From assembly GCA_030629475.1 (NCBI GenBank), contig DAOVOU010000002.1, forward strand, positions 1 through 19,732: 19,732 bases of DNA, written 5' to 3'. This stretch comes from Desulfobacterales bacterium (GTDB lineage: Bacteria; Desulfobacterota; Desulfobacteria; Desulfobacterales; C00003060). Each line of letters starts with the position of its first letter. Position 1 is the first letter of the stretch. The position numbers and the translations under genes are program-made. This document shows, piece after piece, positions 7,678 to 14,326 of the stretch. Under the pieces are notes generated by a model. It searched no databases. It worked only from the letters and a program-made list of their open reading frames with translations, and had not been told where the DNA came from.

Positions 7678-8247
7678 TTACTTGATCATAAGCATGTCTG
7701 GGCTAAAAGGAAATCGAATATCTATGTGACCTGCCAGTGTTTTGGCCTCACGCCCCTCGATCAGGATCTTTACAGCCTCGATCTCCGGGATATTGAGGGC
7801 CAGGGTATTAACAATAGAAAATATCGTGAACATCTCGCACAAGCTACCCCCAGGATGCTTGTCGCTAATGGCCTTGTCAAAATCTACATACGCAATACCA
7901 TCTTCGGCCACATAAAGAGCTAAAAGCCTTGTTTTGGCTGGAACAGTGGGCAGGAGGTCACTCTCTGGCCCCTCAATCAGGGCATGGACTATGCTTCTGG
8001 CGCGCTCAACCACCCCATCCTGTTGCACCAGGTTGCGTTCTTCAGCACTGAGAAACCGATGATCAGGACCCAAAAAATAAAGGTGGGTCCTCACCTTAGC
8101 CAGTTTTGGGAGAAACTTCCTGGGCATGGGCTCGGGCCCCTCTTTCGTGTCTGTCGATAAAAAAAGCCTGTAACTATAAGCGAGGAGTCCTCCTGCAACA
8201 ACGCAAAAAACCATCAGCGCTGCCAGGCCATAACGCTTGATTTTCAT
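7678..8247 (-). CDS. membrane-anchored GerMN-domain protein
   Basis: A 189-residue protein with a short basic start (MKIKRYG), one N-terminal hydrophobic segment at about 8-28 acting as membrane anchor or uncleaved signal, and a C-terminal GerMN (Spore_GermN) domain from about residue 52. Family-like features are the HLYFLGPDHRFLSAEERN strand, RARSIVHALIEGP, the VAEDGIAYVDFDKAI segment and the MFTIFSIVNTLALNIPEIEAVKILIEG block. In Bacillus GerM the domain serves spore envelope assembly, but in Desulfobacterota it is a common periplasmic domain of unknown task, probably binding cell-wall or periplasmic partners. The ATG at 8247 is the only good start. It stands alone on the minus strand. Confidence 0.82.
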   Translation of the reverse strand: MKIKRYGLAALMVFCVVAGGLLAYSYRLFLSTDTKEGPEPMPRKFLPKLAKVRTHLYFLGPDHRFLSAEERNLVQQDGVVERARSIVHALIEGPESDLLPTVPAKTRLLALYVAEDGIAYVDFDKAISDKHPGGSLCEMFTIFSIVNTLALNIPEIEAVKILIEGREAKTLAGHIDIRFPFSPDMLMIK

Positions 8248-8336
8248 GTTATTTGACTATCAGTAAGTCCAAAGGAAATTTCTATACTATCCAACTACCT
8301 GTTCTGAGGCAAGGCGCTTCACCCCATGGGAGTGGA

Positions 8337-8353
8337 GTCCGCCGACGGCGGAC
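8337..8353. repeat. perfect 17-bp palindrome
   Basis: GTCCGCCG-A-CGGCGGAC has 8-bp perfect arms around one base. It lies in the spacer between the divergent GerMN and YkgJ-type genes. A one-base loop favours a cruciform or dimer-protein site over an RNA hairpin, but no regulator can be named. Nothing else is evident between 8248 and 8515. Confidence 0.5.
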
Positions 8354-8515
8354 CGGTGTTAGATTGTGTATTTGTCACAGCCGCTGGTTTGAGTCAAGGC
8401 TGAACGTATTTTTCTCATGGAATCTGCTTCTTTGAACCATATTGTCCTGTGACGCCTTCTCGCTTGACACGTAACCCCGGTTCTCCTATTCTAAAGAATT
8501 CGTAGGCGTTCACAG

Positions 8516-8755
8516 GTTCAGAGTTCACCCTGTTAAATTTCCTGAAGGGAACCCTATTTAACGGGGTGAACCGTTCAGGGTTACCTTTTTTGATTGTCGA
8601 TTTACGATTGTCGATTGTTTTTTCAATCATCAATCATCAATCGGGCGGTGACAAGGGGTCTCAACATTTGTTCGGTCAACCCGTGAACCGTTGAACCGTT
8701 GAACCGTTGAACCGTTGAACCCGTGAACCCTGAACCTCTGAACCCGTGAACGGTT
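8516..8755. repeat. nested inverted repeats with GAACCGTT and GATTGTC units
   Basis: Three layers are visible. GTTCACCCTGTTAAAT (8523-8538) pairs with 8556-8571 at 15 of 16 positions. GATTGTCGATTTACGATTGT (from 8591) faces CAATCATCAATCATCAATC (8624-8642). Tandem GAACCGTT units run through about 8685-8753 and complement the CACAGGTTCAGAGTTC stretch at the left. It resembles the spacer at 14108-14318 in design though not in sequence. Units are too short and irregular for CRISPR. Confidence 0.65.
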
Positions 8756-8807
8756 ACAAGAATCCCATGTTCAACCCAGCCCTCCTTTGTTAGACAACAA
8801 TTCTGGT

Positions 8808-9404
8808 ATGATGCGAAAAGAACCATTAGAAAGTACCCTCTTTAGAAAGCTGTCCTTGCTATATTCCGAGATGGAGGAGGCCTACAACCAGGCAGCCTGC
8901 AAGATCGGCCTCTCCTGCCGGGGATGTCCTGACAATTGCTGCGCCAGCCATTTCCAGCACCATACGTATATAGAATGGGCTTACCTTTGGAAGGGGATAC
9001 AATCCCGTCCCAATGAGAAACAGCGGGAGTTTATGAACAGAGCCGGGGAGTACGTTAAACAGAGCCGAGGTCTGCTGGCTCAGGGCCTGAAACCCCGCAT
9101 CATGTGTCCCTTGAACGATAACGGGCTTTGCCAGCTTTACGAATACAGGCTCATGATCTGCCGCATGCATGGGGTCCCGAACAGCTTTGTCAGGCCGGAT
9201 GGTAAAAAGATGAGTTTTCCCGGCTGCTTCAGGTGCCAGCAGCTTTACTCGCATTTGGACGAGGCCCCCGTTCTGGACAGAACAGGTTTTTACCGGAATC
9301 TGGCCTCGTTGGAGATGGCCTTTGTTGGACAGAACATCAAGACCTTGCCCCGGGTTAGTTTGACTCTGGCCGAAATGCTGGTCCAGGGACCGCCCGGAAT
9401 TTAA
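8808..9404 (+). CDS. YkgJ-type cysteine-cluster protein
   Basis: A 198-residue soluble protein with a conserved cysteine arrangement typical of the YkgJ/FliB-like (CxxCxxxCC) family, thought to bind zinc or an iron-sulfur cluster. Visible cysteines: C37, C40, C44 and C45 in SCRGCPDNCC, a later set in MCPLNDNGLCQLYEYRLMIC, and GCFRC. The YRLMICRMHG segment matches the family pattern of a central Arg-rich C-x-x-H/R motif. Function is unknown; possible roles are methyltransfer or metal handling. The ATG pair at 8808/8811 is preferred to a TTG at 8787, which would add seven residues. No clear Shine-Dalgarno sequence. It is followed 15 bp later by the broken mobB. Confidence 0.8.
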   Translation: MMRKEPLESTLFRKLSLLYSEMEEAYNQAACKIGLSCRGCPDNCCASHFQHHTYIEWAYLWKGIQSRPNEKQREFMNRAGEYVKQSRGLLAQGLKPRIMCPLNDNGLCQLYEYRLMICRMHGVPNSFVRPDGKKMSFPGCFRCQQLYSHLDEAPVLDRTGFYRNLASLEMAFVGQNIKTLPRVSLTLAEMLVQGPPGI

Positions 9405-9418
9405 TTCTGCCTTATACC

Positions 9419-9740
9419 ATGCCGCAAATTGTTTCGATTGTAGGGAAGTCAAAGTCCGGCAAAACGACTCTTTTAGAAAGGCTGGTCCCTGAATTGAGAG
9501 CGAGACGTGGACATCATCTTAACCGAGGGACACAAGAAACAAGACAAGCCTAAGATAGAGATCTTTCGGAGCAAGGTGCATGAGACACCCCTCTGTAAGG
9601 GAGACGAGCACCTTGTAGCCCTTGTGTTTGATACCAGCCTTGACCTTGGTGTGCCTCGCTTCGAGCTGGACGACATAAATGGCTTGGCTGACTTTGTGGA
9701 AAAAAGATTTTTGGTGAAATCATCCCAGGTTAGAAGTTAA
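9419..9740 (+). pseudogene. mobB: mobB remnant with internal deletion and frameshift
   Basis: MobB is a GTPase that helps MobA attach GMP to molybdopterin. The first frame begins at ATG 9419 with IVGKSKSGKTTLLERLVPEL, the MobB P-loop and following helix, then runs out of homology and stops at TAA 9551-9553. A different frame picks up from about 9505 with VDIILTEGHKKQDKPKIEIF, the conserved C-terminal half of MobB, and continues to 9740 through LVALVFD and DINGLADFV. The middle of a normal ~165-residue MobB, including the switch and histidine-rich part, is missing, so a deletion near 9497-9507 fused the two halves out of frame. Either half alone lacks GTPase competence. Neighbouring mobA on the opposite strand is intact. 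A sequencing or assembly error could explain a frameshift but not the loss of about 60-70 codons. Confidence 0.85.
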
Positions 9741-9912
9741 CGTCGATCGTCTGTCGGCTGCGCCGCTCGTCACGCCGATCGTCTGACAGATTGCGTCATT
9801 GCTTTTGAACCGTTTAACGTAAACCGAAGACCGAGACGAGCCGCGCAACCCCAACCCATTGACCAACGCGTGTAAGGGAAGAAAAAGGAATTGCTATACT
9901 GGCTGCTGTTGG
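9741..9912. other. spacer between mobB remnant and mobA
   Basis: GATCGTCTG occurs twice (about 9744 and 9777), flanking a GCGCCG-rich palindromic stretch. TTGCTATACT at 9891-9900 resembles an extended -10 facing into mobA from its 3' side, but no -35 lies at a proper distance. No gene is supported. Confidence 0.4.
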
Positions 9913-9935
9913 AATTTCAACAAGTTGTAGAAATT
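9913..9935 (-). repeat. gene-end palindrome, copy 2
   Basis: On the minus strand the sequence TTTCTACAACTTGTTGAAA begins within the mobA stop codon (TGA followed by ATTTC). It is the most symmetric copy, with outer arms extending to GAATTTC/GAAATTC. Confidence 0.65.
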
Positions 9936-10537
9936 CAGAGATCCGTTAACATCTTCTCAGAGGCGGTAAAGTCTTCCGGCGTATTAATGTTAAAGAAGGA
10001 AATGAGGTGGGGGTCTGCTGGTCTAAGCTGGGCCTCCGGGATCTCTTTCACCTTGACCTTTGGAAAGAACTTCAGGATCTTAGGATCTTCGTTCTTGAGC
10101 TGACGCTCAATCGGTTTTATACATCGCTTTGAATAAATGGCGCACAACGGCTGATTACCCTCCTCCGTGACAGGTATGATTACATCCCACTTTAGTTCAA
10201 GCTCCTCCAAAAGCGCCCTGATCAATTCCTTTTTCAAGAACGGCGTGTCACAGGCCGTGATGAAAGCATGGGGCGCTGAGACGTGAAACAGCCCGGCATG
10301 GATGCCGGTCAGAGAGCTGCGTATTGAAAAAAGATCCATTACGATTGTCAAGTCCCACGACAAATATTGAAGAGGGTTGTTCGTGACCAGCGAGACTTCA
10401 TCGAAAAGCCCCTGAAAGGTGTTGTAAAGGCGGTCCATGATGGTCTGACTCCCTACGGAAAGAAATGCCTTGTCCTTGCCTCCCATCCGTATATTCAACC
10501 CGCCTGACAAGATGATTCCCGAACAAGGATATTTCAC
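9935..10537 (-). CDS. mobA: molybdenum cofactor guanylyltransferase MobA
   Basis: Transfers GMP from GTP to Mo-molybdopterin, giving the MGD cofactor used by DMSO-reductase-family enzymes such as formate dehydrogenases. The 200-residue protein has the nucleotidyltransferase signature IILSGGLNIRMGGKDKAFL (residues 8-26), the metal-binding ACDTPF (95-100, commonly D-M-P-F) and the QPLCAIYSK segment, followed by FFNINTPEDF near the C-terminus, all typical of MobA. The ATG at 10537 fits the family start. Its stop lies inside the gene-end palindrome. It is divergent from the oxidoreductase operon, with 150 bp between. With mobB broken next door, MobA would act alone; MobA suffices for MGD synthesis in E. 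coli, where MobB is dispensable. Confidence 0.92.
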   Translation of the reverse strand: MKYPCSGIILSGGLNIRMGGKDKAFLSVGSQTIMDRLYNTFQGLFDEVSLVTNNPLQYLSWDLTIVMDLFSIRSSLTGIHAGLFHVSAPHAFITACDTPFLKKELIRALLEELELKWDVIIPVTEEGNQPLCAIYSKRCIKPIERQLKNEDPKILKFFPKVKVKEIPEAQLRPADPHLISFFNINTPEDFTASEKMLTDL

Positions 10538-10623
10538 GGCATCAAAGAAGCTCCTGATTCATTAACACCAAATTATCAGGCCCTATCTGGCACTGTCAAG
10601 CAAAACGTCAACGGAAATTGTCC

Positions 10624-10679
10624 TTGACAAAGCATGCAACTGGGCGTAGTCATTCATGTTTGAAGTCTCAATCAAGGAG
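10624..10679 (+). promoter_or_regulatory. possible promoter and strong ribosome binding site of the oxidoreductase operon
   Basis: TTGACA at 10624-10629 is a consensus -35 hexamer, but the region 16-19 bp downstream holds only weak -10 candidates (TAGTCA at 10647). AAGGAG at 10674-10679 lies eight bases before the TTG at 10688 and fixes that unusual start. Confidence 0.45.
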
Positions 10680-10687
10680 ATCGACCT

Positions 10688-10915
10688 TTGAAGAAGGGAT
10701 TCATTAGGATCAACAGGGAACTGTGCAAGGGGTGCGGGCTCTGTGTTGAAGCATGCCCCAAGGGGTCGATCAGGATAAGCAACAAGCTCAACATCAAGGG
10801 TTATCATCCAGCCGAATATACCGAAAAGGAAAAGAGTAAGAACCGAAAATGCACCGGGTGTGCCCTGTGTGCAATAATTTGCCCTGACATTGCCATTGAG
10901 GTGTTCCGTGATTAA
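10688..10915 (+). CDS. ferredoxin (delta) subunit of a 2-oxoacid:ferredoxin oxidoreductase
   Basis: A 75-residue polyferredoxin that carries electrons from the TPP-bearing subunit to soluble ferredoxin. Two [4Fe-4S] motifs are visible: CKGCGLCVEACPKG (about residues 13-26) and CTGCALCAIICPD (about 54-66). The spacing between them contains the KGYHPAEY segment common to Kor/Vor delta subunits. The start is TTG, chosen because AAGGAG sits at ideal spacing; no upstream ATG is in frame. The stop overlaps the GTG start of the alpha subunit by eight bases, so they are coupled. It is the first gene of the operon. Confidence 0.92.
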   Translation: MKKGFIRINRELCKGCGLCVEACPKGSIRISNKLNIKGYHPAEYTEKEKSKNRKCTGCALCAIICPDIAIEVFRD

Positions 10916-11981
10916 GCAGTTAATGCGGGGGAGCCATGCGATTGCCGAAGCGGCAACGCGAGCAGGGTGCCGCTTTTTTGCAGGCTACCCCATCACACCG
11001 CAGAACGAGCTTCCTGAATACATGTCTAAGCGCTTTGCCGAGCTCGAAGATGCCACCTTCATTCAGGCTGAAAGCGAGCTGGCTGCCATCAATATGGTCA
11101 TGGGGGCAAGCATGGCTGGCCTCCGGGCCATGACCTCGTCTTCCAGCCCGGGGATCAGCCTTAAGCAGGAAGGGATCTCTTACATGGCCGGTATGGAACT
11201 CCCTGCCGTAGTCGTCAATATTATGCGGGGAGGCCCCGGTCTTGGGAATATCGCCCCCACCCAGCAGGACTATTTTCAGGCCACAAGAGGCGGCGGGCAC
11301 GGGGGCTATCGAACAATCGTGCTTGCCCCTTACTCGGGCCAGGAACTGGTGACCCTCACCATGAAGGCCTTTGATCTAGCCGATGCCTATCGTATGTCTG
11401 TAATCTTGCTGGGTGATGGTCTCATAGGCCAAATGATGGAGCCTGTGACCTTTCCGGATCCAATTGATCCGGCCACATTACCAGAAAAGGACTGGGTACT
11501 GGACGGTGCCAGGGGCCGAAACAGCCGCCTCATTGCTTCCTTGCGTTTGGACCCGGTCCAGATGGAGCAATTCAACTGGAAGCTGGCCAGAAAGTATGCT
11601 GACATATGCGAGCGCGAAACCGAGCACGAGTCGTATCTTCTCGATGATGCTGTCGTTGCTGTGGTTGCCTTTGGCACGGCAGCTCGCATTGCCAGGGGTG
11701 CTGTTAACCAGGTAAGAAAAGTGGGTTTGAAGGCAGGCCTCTTTCGGCCTATCACCTTGTGGCCCTTTCCAGGAAAGGAACTGCGGGCCCTGACCCACAC
11801 CATCAAAAATCTCCTTGTATTTGAGATGAACTTTGGCCAGATGGTGGAAGATGTGAAGATCAGCGTGGGCGAGCAGGCTACCGTACACTTTCATGGCAGA
11901 CCCGGAGGCATCATCCCTACACCCAATGATATCGCAGCCGCCATCACCAGGCTGATTTACAGGTATGAACTGGATGACTAG
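10908..11981 (+). CDS. vorB: 2-oxoacid:ferredoxin oxidoreductase alpha subunit, VorB type
   Basis: A 357-residue subunit with the pyrimidine-binding domain of TPP-dependent oxidoreductases. The N-terminal LMRGSHAIAEAATRAGCRFF, GYPITPQNELPEYM, TSSSSPGISLKQEGISYMAG and IMRGGPGLGNIAPTQQDYFQ match the family of 3-methyl-2-oxobutanoate (2-ketoisovalerate) dehydrogenase VorB. The C-terminal transketolase-like domain contains FGTAARIARGAVNQ and FRPITLWPFPGKEL. GTG at 10908 was chosen: GAGG lies six bases upstream and it overlaps the ferredoxin stop; a TTG at 10890 would add six unlikely residues. The related KorA acts on 2-oxoglutarate, so substrate is inferred, not proven. Its stop is followed by the TTTCTACAAC palindrome and a repeat-filled gap before the beta subunit. 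Confidence 0.92.
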   Translation: MIKQLMRGSHAIAEAATRAGCRFFAGYPITPQNELPEYMSKRFAELEDATFIQAESELAAINMVMGASMAGLRAMTSSSSPGISLKQEGISYMAGMELPAVVVNIMRGGPGLGNIAPTQQDYFQATRGGGHGGYRTIVLAPYSGQELVTLTMKAFDLADAYRMSVILLGDGLIGQMMEPVTFPDPIDPATLPEKDWVLDGARGRNSRLIASLRLDPVQMEQFNWKLARKYADICERETEHESYLLDDAVVAVVAFGTAARIARGAVNQVRKVGLKAGLFRPITLWPFPGKELRALTHTIKNLLVFEMNFGQMVEDVKISVGEQATVHFHGRPGGIIPTPNDIAAAITRLIYRYELDD

Positions 11982-11990
11982 ATGTCTCGT

Positions 11991-12013
11991 AATTTCTACA
12001 ACCTATTGAAATA
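11991..12013 (+). repeat. gene-end palindrome, copy 3
   Basis: TTTCTACAACCTATTGAAA begins 12 bp after the vorB stop and is preceded by GTCTCGT. It lies inside an operon, so it may attenuate or process the transcript rather than end it. Confidence 0.65.
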
Positions 12014-12021
12014 CGACTTTA

Positions 12022-12267
12022 GTTGAGTAGTTAAGCGGTCGAGTGGGAAAATCAGGGTAACGTCAAAGCCAGCCTTAACTTAACGTTTTAGAATGAGAAT
12101 TTACTCTTTTCTAAAATCCCCCCTATTCCCCCTTTTCCAAAGGGGGGTACTTCAAAGTCCCCCTTTATTAAAGGGGGATTTAGGGGGATTTTTTGACCCC
12201 TTGAGTTTGACTTTGACGGCGCCCTGGTGGGAAAATGGTGAAGTGGTTAACGACTCAACTACTCAAC
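12022..12267. repeat. nested inverted repeat splitting the oxidoreductase operon
   Basis: Outer arms GTTGAGTAGTTAAG (12022-12035) and the reverse complement of 12254-12267 agree at 13 of 14. A second layer, AGGGTAACGTCAAAG (near 12054) and CTTTGACGGCGCCCTG (near 12210), also pairs. The core is the widespread CCCCCTTT-type repeat: ATCCCCCCTATTCCCCCTTT (12116-12135) faces AAAGGGGGATTTAGGGGGAT (12168-12187). The small frame at 12093-12308 is the translation of this repeat, not a gene. Confidence 0.65.
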
Positions 12268-12275
12268 CAATTGCG

Positions 12276-12300
12276 GAGCGGAGCGGAGCTAGGTTCGGAA
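12276..12300 (+). repeat. leader repeat, copy 3, before the beta-subunit gene
   Basis: GAGCGGAGCGGAGCTAGGTT is a diverged copy of the leader repeat, ending four bases before the ATG at 12305. It carries GGAG/AGG sequence that may serve as the ribosome binding site. CCAATTG precedes it, as at the EF-G copy. Confidence 0.55.
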
Positions 12301-12304
12301 TCCT

Positions 12305-13057
12305 ATGACAAAACAGGTATTCAAAAGGCCTGAGGCCCTAAAAGAGAACATTTTTCACTATTGCCCTGGGTGCGGCCACAGCATCATCCACCGACTAGTA
12401 GCTGAAGTGATTGACGAACTCGGAATTCGGGACAAGACCGTGGCGGTGCCGCCTGTCGGGTGCGCTGTGCTGGCGTATAACTACATTGATGTGGACATGG
12501 GAGAGGCCCCCCATGGGCGAGCGCTCGCAGTGGCCACAGGGATAAAGCGAGCCCGGCCCGATCTGATCGTGTTTACCTATCAGGGGGATGGAGACCTTGC
12601 TGCCATTGGCACTGCTGAGACCATTCATGCGGCCAACCGGGGGGAGCGCGTGAGCGTTATCTTTGTAAACAATGGAGTGTTCGGAATGACAGGGGGCCAG
12701 ATGGCACCCACCACCCTCTTGGGGCAAACCACAACCACCACACCCGGAGGCCGATCGCCCCTCAGGGATGGATTCCCCCTCGACCTGAGTCAAATGTTGG
12801 CTGTAGCAGGCGGGAGTGTTTATATTGAGAGGACAGCCGTCACATCGCCGAAAAATATCATCAAAACTAAGAAGGCCATAAAAAAAGCTTTTCAGGTACA
12901 AATGGATGATCTCGGCTTCGCCTTGGTTGAGATACTATCTCAATGCCCGATAAACTGGAAGCTTTCCCCAGTTGAGTCCTGCAGGTGGATCGAAGAAGAG
13001 GTCGTGAAGACCTACCCCCTTGGGGTAATCAAGGATACCACTGACGTGGTTTATTGA
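12305..13057 (+). CDS. 2-oxoacid:ferredoxin oxidoreductase beta subunit (TPP-binding)
   Basis: A 250-residue catalytic subunit that binds thiamine pyrophosphate and a proximal [4Fe-4S] cluster. Visible: HYCPGCGHSIIHRL near residue 18, with the cluster cysteines C19 and C22; VPPVGCAVL near 48-56; and the TPP/magnesium motif GDGDLAAIGTAETIHAANRG followed by NNGVFGMTGGQMAPTT, matching VorA/KorB-type proteins. The ATG at 12305 begins the conserved KRPEALKEN segment. It would pair with VorB despite the 323-bp gap, since both strands lack any other gene there. KorB and VorA nomenclature differs between organisms, so no symbol is given. Confidence 0.92.
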   Translation: MTKQVFKRPEALKENIFHYCPGCGHSIIHRLVAEVIDELGIRDKTVAVPPVGCAVLAYNYIDVDMGEAPHGRALAVATGIKRARPDLIVFTYQGDGDLAAIGTAETIHAANRGERVSVIFVNNGVFGMTGGQMAPTTLLGQTTTTTPGGRSPLRDGFPLDLSQMLAVAGGSVYIERTAVTSPKNIIKTKKAIKKAFQVQMDDLGFALVEILSQCPINWKLSPVESCRWIEEEVVKTYPLGVIKDTTDVVY

Positions 13058-13134
13058 GTTTATTGAGTTTATTGGGTTCATTCGTTGAGTTAACACAACA
13101 AACACAACAAACTGTGTAAACACAACAAACACTG
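13058..13134. repeat. short-period repeat between beta and gamma subunit genes
   Basis: TTGAGTTTA units (period 9) starting at the beta-subunit stop are followed by ACACAACAA units running up to the gamma-subunit ATG. The two halves are partly complementary, so the transcript could fold. No clear ribosome binding site precedes the gamma gene. Confidence 0.55.
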
Positions 13135-13686
13135 ATGGGCATAACCAAGACCATATTTTCCGGCTTTGGTGGGCAGGGGGTCCTGATGATGGGATACCTG
13201 CTGGCAACTTCGGGTATGCATGAGGACAAGCACGTAACCTTCCTTCCCTCATACGGGGCAGAGGTGCGCGGTGGAACCGCCAATTGCACTGTCACGGTGA
13301 GCGATGAGCCGATTGCCTCGCCAGTTGCATCATTCTCGGACTTTGCTGTATTGATGAACACCCCTTCTCTCATAAAGTTTGAGACAAGGGTAAAAACGGG
13401 AGGCATAGTCTTCTTGAACGGTGACCTGGTGGAACTGCGGCCCAAACGCCACGATATTCAAGTGGTGGCCATACCGGCTAACAGCATCGCCGAGAGACTG
13501 GGCAATGTCCGGGGGGCAAATATGGTTATGATCGGTGCATTGGTCCAAAAGACTGGTTTAGTTTCCTTGAAGTCTGTCATCAAGAGCGTAAAGAGCGTCT
13601 TTGAGACAAAGGGCTCAAAGGTATGCAAGATGAATACCCTGGCCATCAAGGAAGGTGCCGCATTTGTAGGGGAATCTCAACCATGA
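13135..13686 (+). CDS. 2-oxoacid:ferredoxin oxidoreductase gamma subunit
   Basis: The 183-residue gamma subunit (POR_C domain) that binds the CoA-side of the enzyme. Family features are FSGFGGQGVLMMGYLLA at the N-terminus, THE LPSYGAEVRGGTANC segment, ASPVASFSDFAVLMN and IPANSIAERLGNVRGANMVMIGAL. Length is usual. With the ferredoxin, alpha and beta subunits it completes a heterotetramer converting a 2-oxoacid plus CoA to acyl-CoA and CO2 with ferredoxin reduction. Its stop overlaps the ACT gene start (ATGA), showing coupling. Start ATG follows the short-period repeat directly. Confidence 0.93.
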   Translation: MGITKTIFSGFGGQGVLMMGYLLATSGMHEDKHVTFLPSYGAEVRGGTANCTVTVSDEPIASPVASFSDFAVLMNTPSLIKFETRVKTGGIVFLNGDLVELRPKRHDIQVVAIPANSIAERLGNVRGANMVMIGALVQKTGLVSLKSVIKSVKSVFETKGSKVCKMNTLAIKEGAAFVGESQP

Positions 13687-14105
13687 CCGTAAAGGAAATC
13701 ATCTTGGGAGTCAAAAACAGGCCGGGTGAGCTTTCTCGCATCATCTGCCATCTTTATGAAAACGATGTGAAGGTCCCTGCGTTCTGGGTAGGCACCGAGA
13801 ACAAAAAAGCCACCCTTCGATTCATTGCCAGCGATCCGGAAGCAGCGATCTTGGTCTTAACCGGCCTGGGTTTCAGGGTCAAGACCATGGATGTTGTTGC
13901 TGCCAAGGTTCCGGATCACCCGGGCGGATTGAATGCAATCCTAAAGTTATTACACTCGGCGAACATCAACATTCTCCATATTTATTCTTGCCTTGAAACC
14001 CGGGATCCGATTCTGATCCTGGAGGTTGATAACACCGAGGAAGCAGTTAAGGTCTTAAAGAACAACTGGATCACTCTTTATGACGAGAGGGTTTACAATT
14101 TCTAG
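13683..14105 (+). CDS. double ACT-domain protein
   Basis: A 140-residue protein made of two ACT domains, about residues 4-68 and 72-138: first VKEIILGVKNRPGELSRIIC with FIASDPEAAILVLTGLGF, then VPDHPGGLNAILKLLHSANI with ILHIYSCLE. ACT domains bind amino acids or related effectors; the GEL/GGL turns mark the ligand-binding loops. ATG at 13683 was chosen because it forms an ATGA overlap with the gamma-subunit stop and has AGGGGAA upstream; the longer frame from 13623 adds 20 unrelated residues. Coupling to a 2-oxoacid oxidoreductase suggests sensing of the corresponding amino acid (for VorB, possibly valine, leucine or isoleucine), which is inference. It has no enzyme or DNA-binding domain. Confidence 0.85.
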   Translation: MTVKEIILGVKNRPGELSRIICHLYENDVKVPAFWVGTENKKATLRFIASDPEAAILVLTGLGFRVKTMDVVAAKVPDHPGGLNAILKLLHSANINILHIYSCLETRDPILILEVDNTEEAVKVLKNNWITLYDERVYNF

Positions 14106-14107
14106 AA

Positions 14108-14318
14108 GCCGGTTATGCCCGTTGAGCCCGTTAACCGGAGATCGTGAATCGTGAATCGTGAATCGGTTTAGCCGGTTGGGCCAGTTGAGCCCGTTAAGCC
14201 CGTTTGCAGGAAATTGTGAATCGTATAACGAATAACGATTTTTGAATAACGAATCCCAACCGGCTAAACGGGCTAAACGGGCATAACCGGCTAAACGGAC
14301 TAAACGGACTAAACGGGT
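14108..14318. repeat. nested inverted repeat with GCCCGTT and GAATCGT units
   Basis: The left arm GCCGGTTATGCCCGTTGAGC (from 14108) matches the reverse complement of 14267-14291 at 24 of 25 positions. Inside are tandem AATCGTG units (about 14150-14165) facing TAACGAATAACG sequence (about 14225-14252), and the right part continues as tandem ACTAAACGG. The frame on the minus strand at 14055-14342 is a translation of it. The next gene starts nine bases later. Confidence 0.7.
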
Positions 14319-14326
14319 AACGAACA

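Noticed and set aside
8683..8753. Possible CRISPR array (tandem GAACCGTT)
   Set aside because: Units are 7-8 bp with no spacers; simple short tandem repeat within an inverted repeat.
9891..9900. Extended -10 promoter TTGCTATACT facing the mobA 3' end
   Set aside because: No -35 at proper spacing and no downstream gene on that strand.
9891..10103. 70-residue plus frame opposite the mobA 3' end
   Set aside because: Antisense shadow of mobA, with no independent support.
12093..12308. 71-residue frame between vorB and the beta-subunit gene
   Set aside because: It is the translation of the CCCCCTTT palindrome (SPLFPLFQRG and GDLGGF), a well-known spurious peptide.
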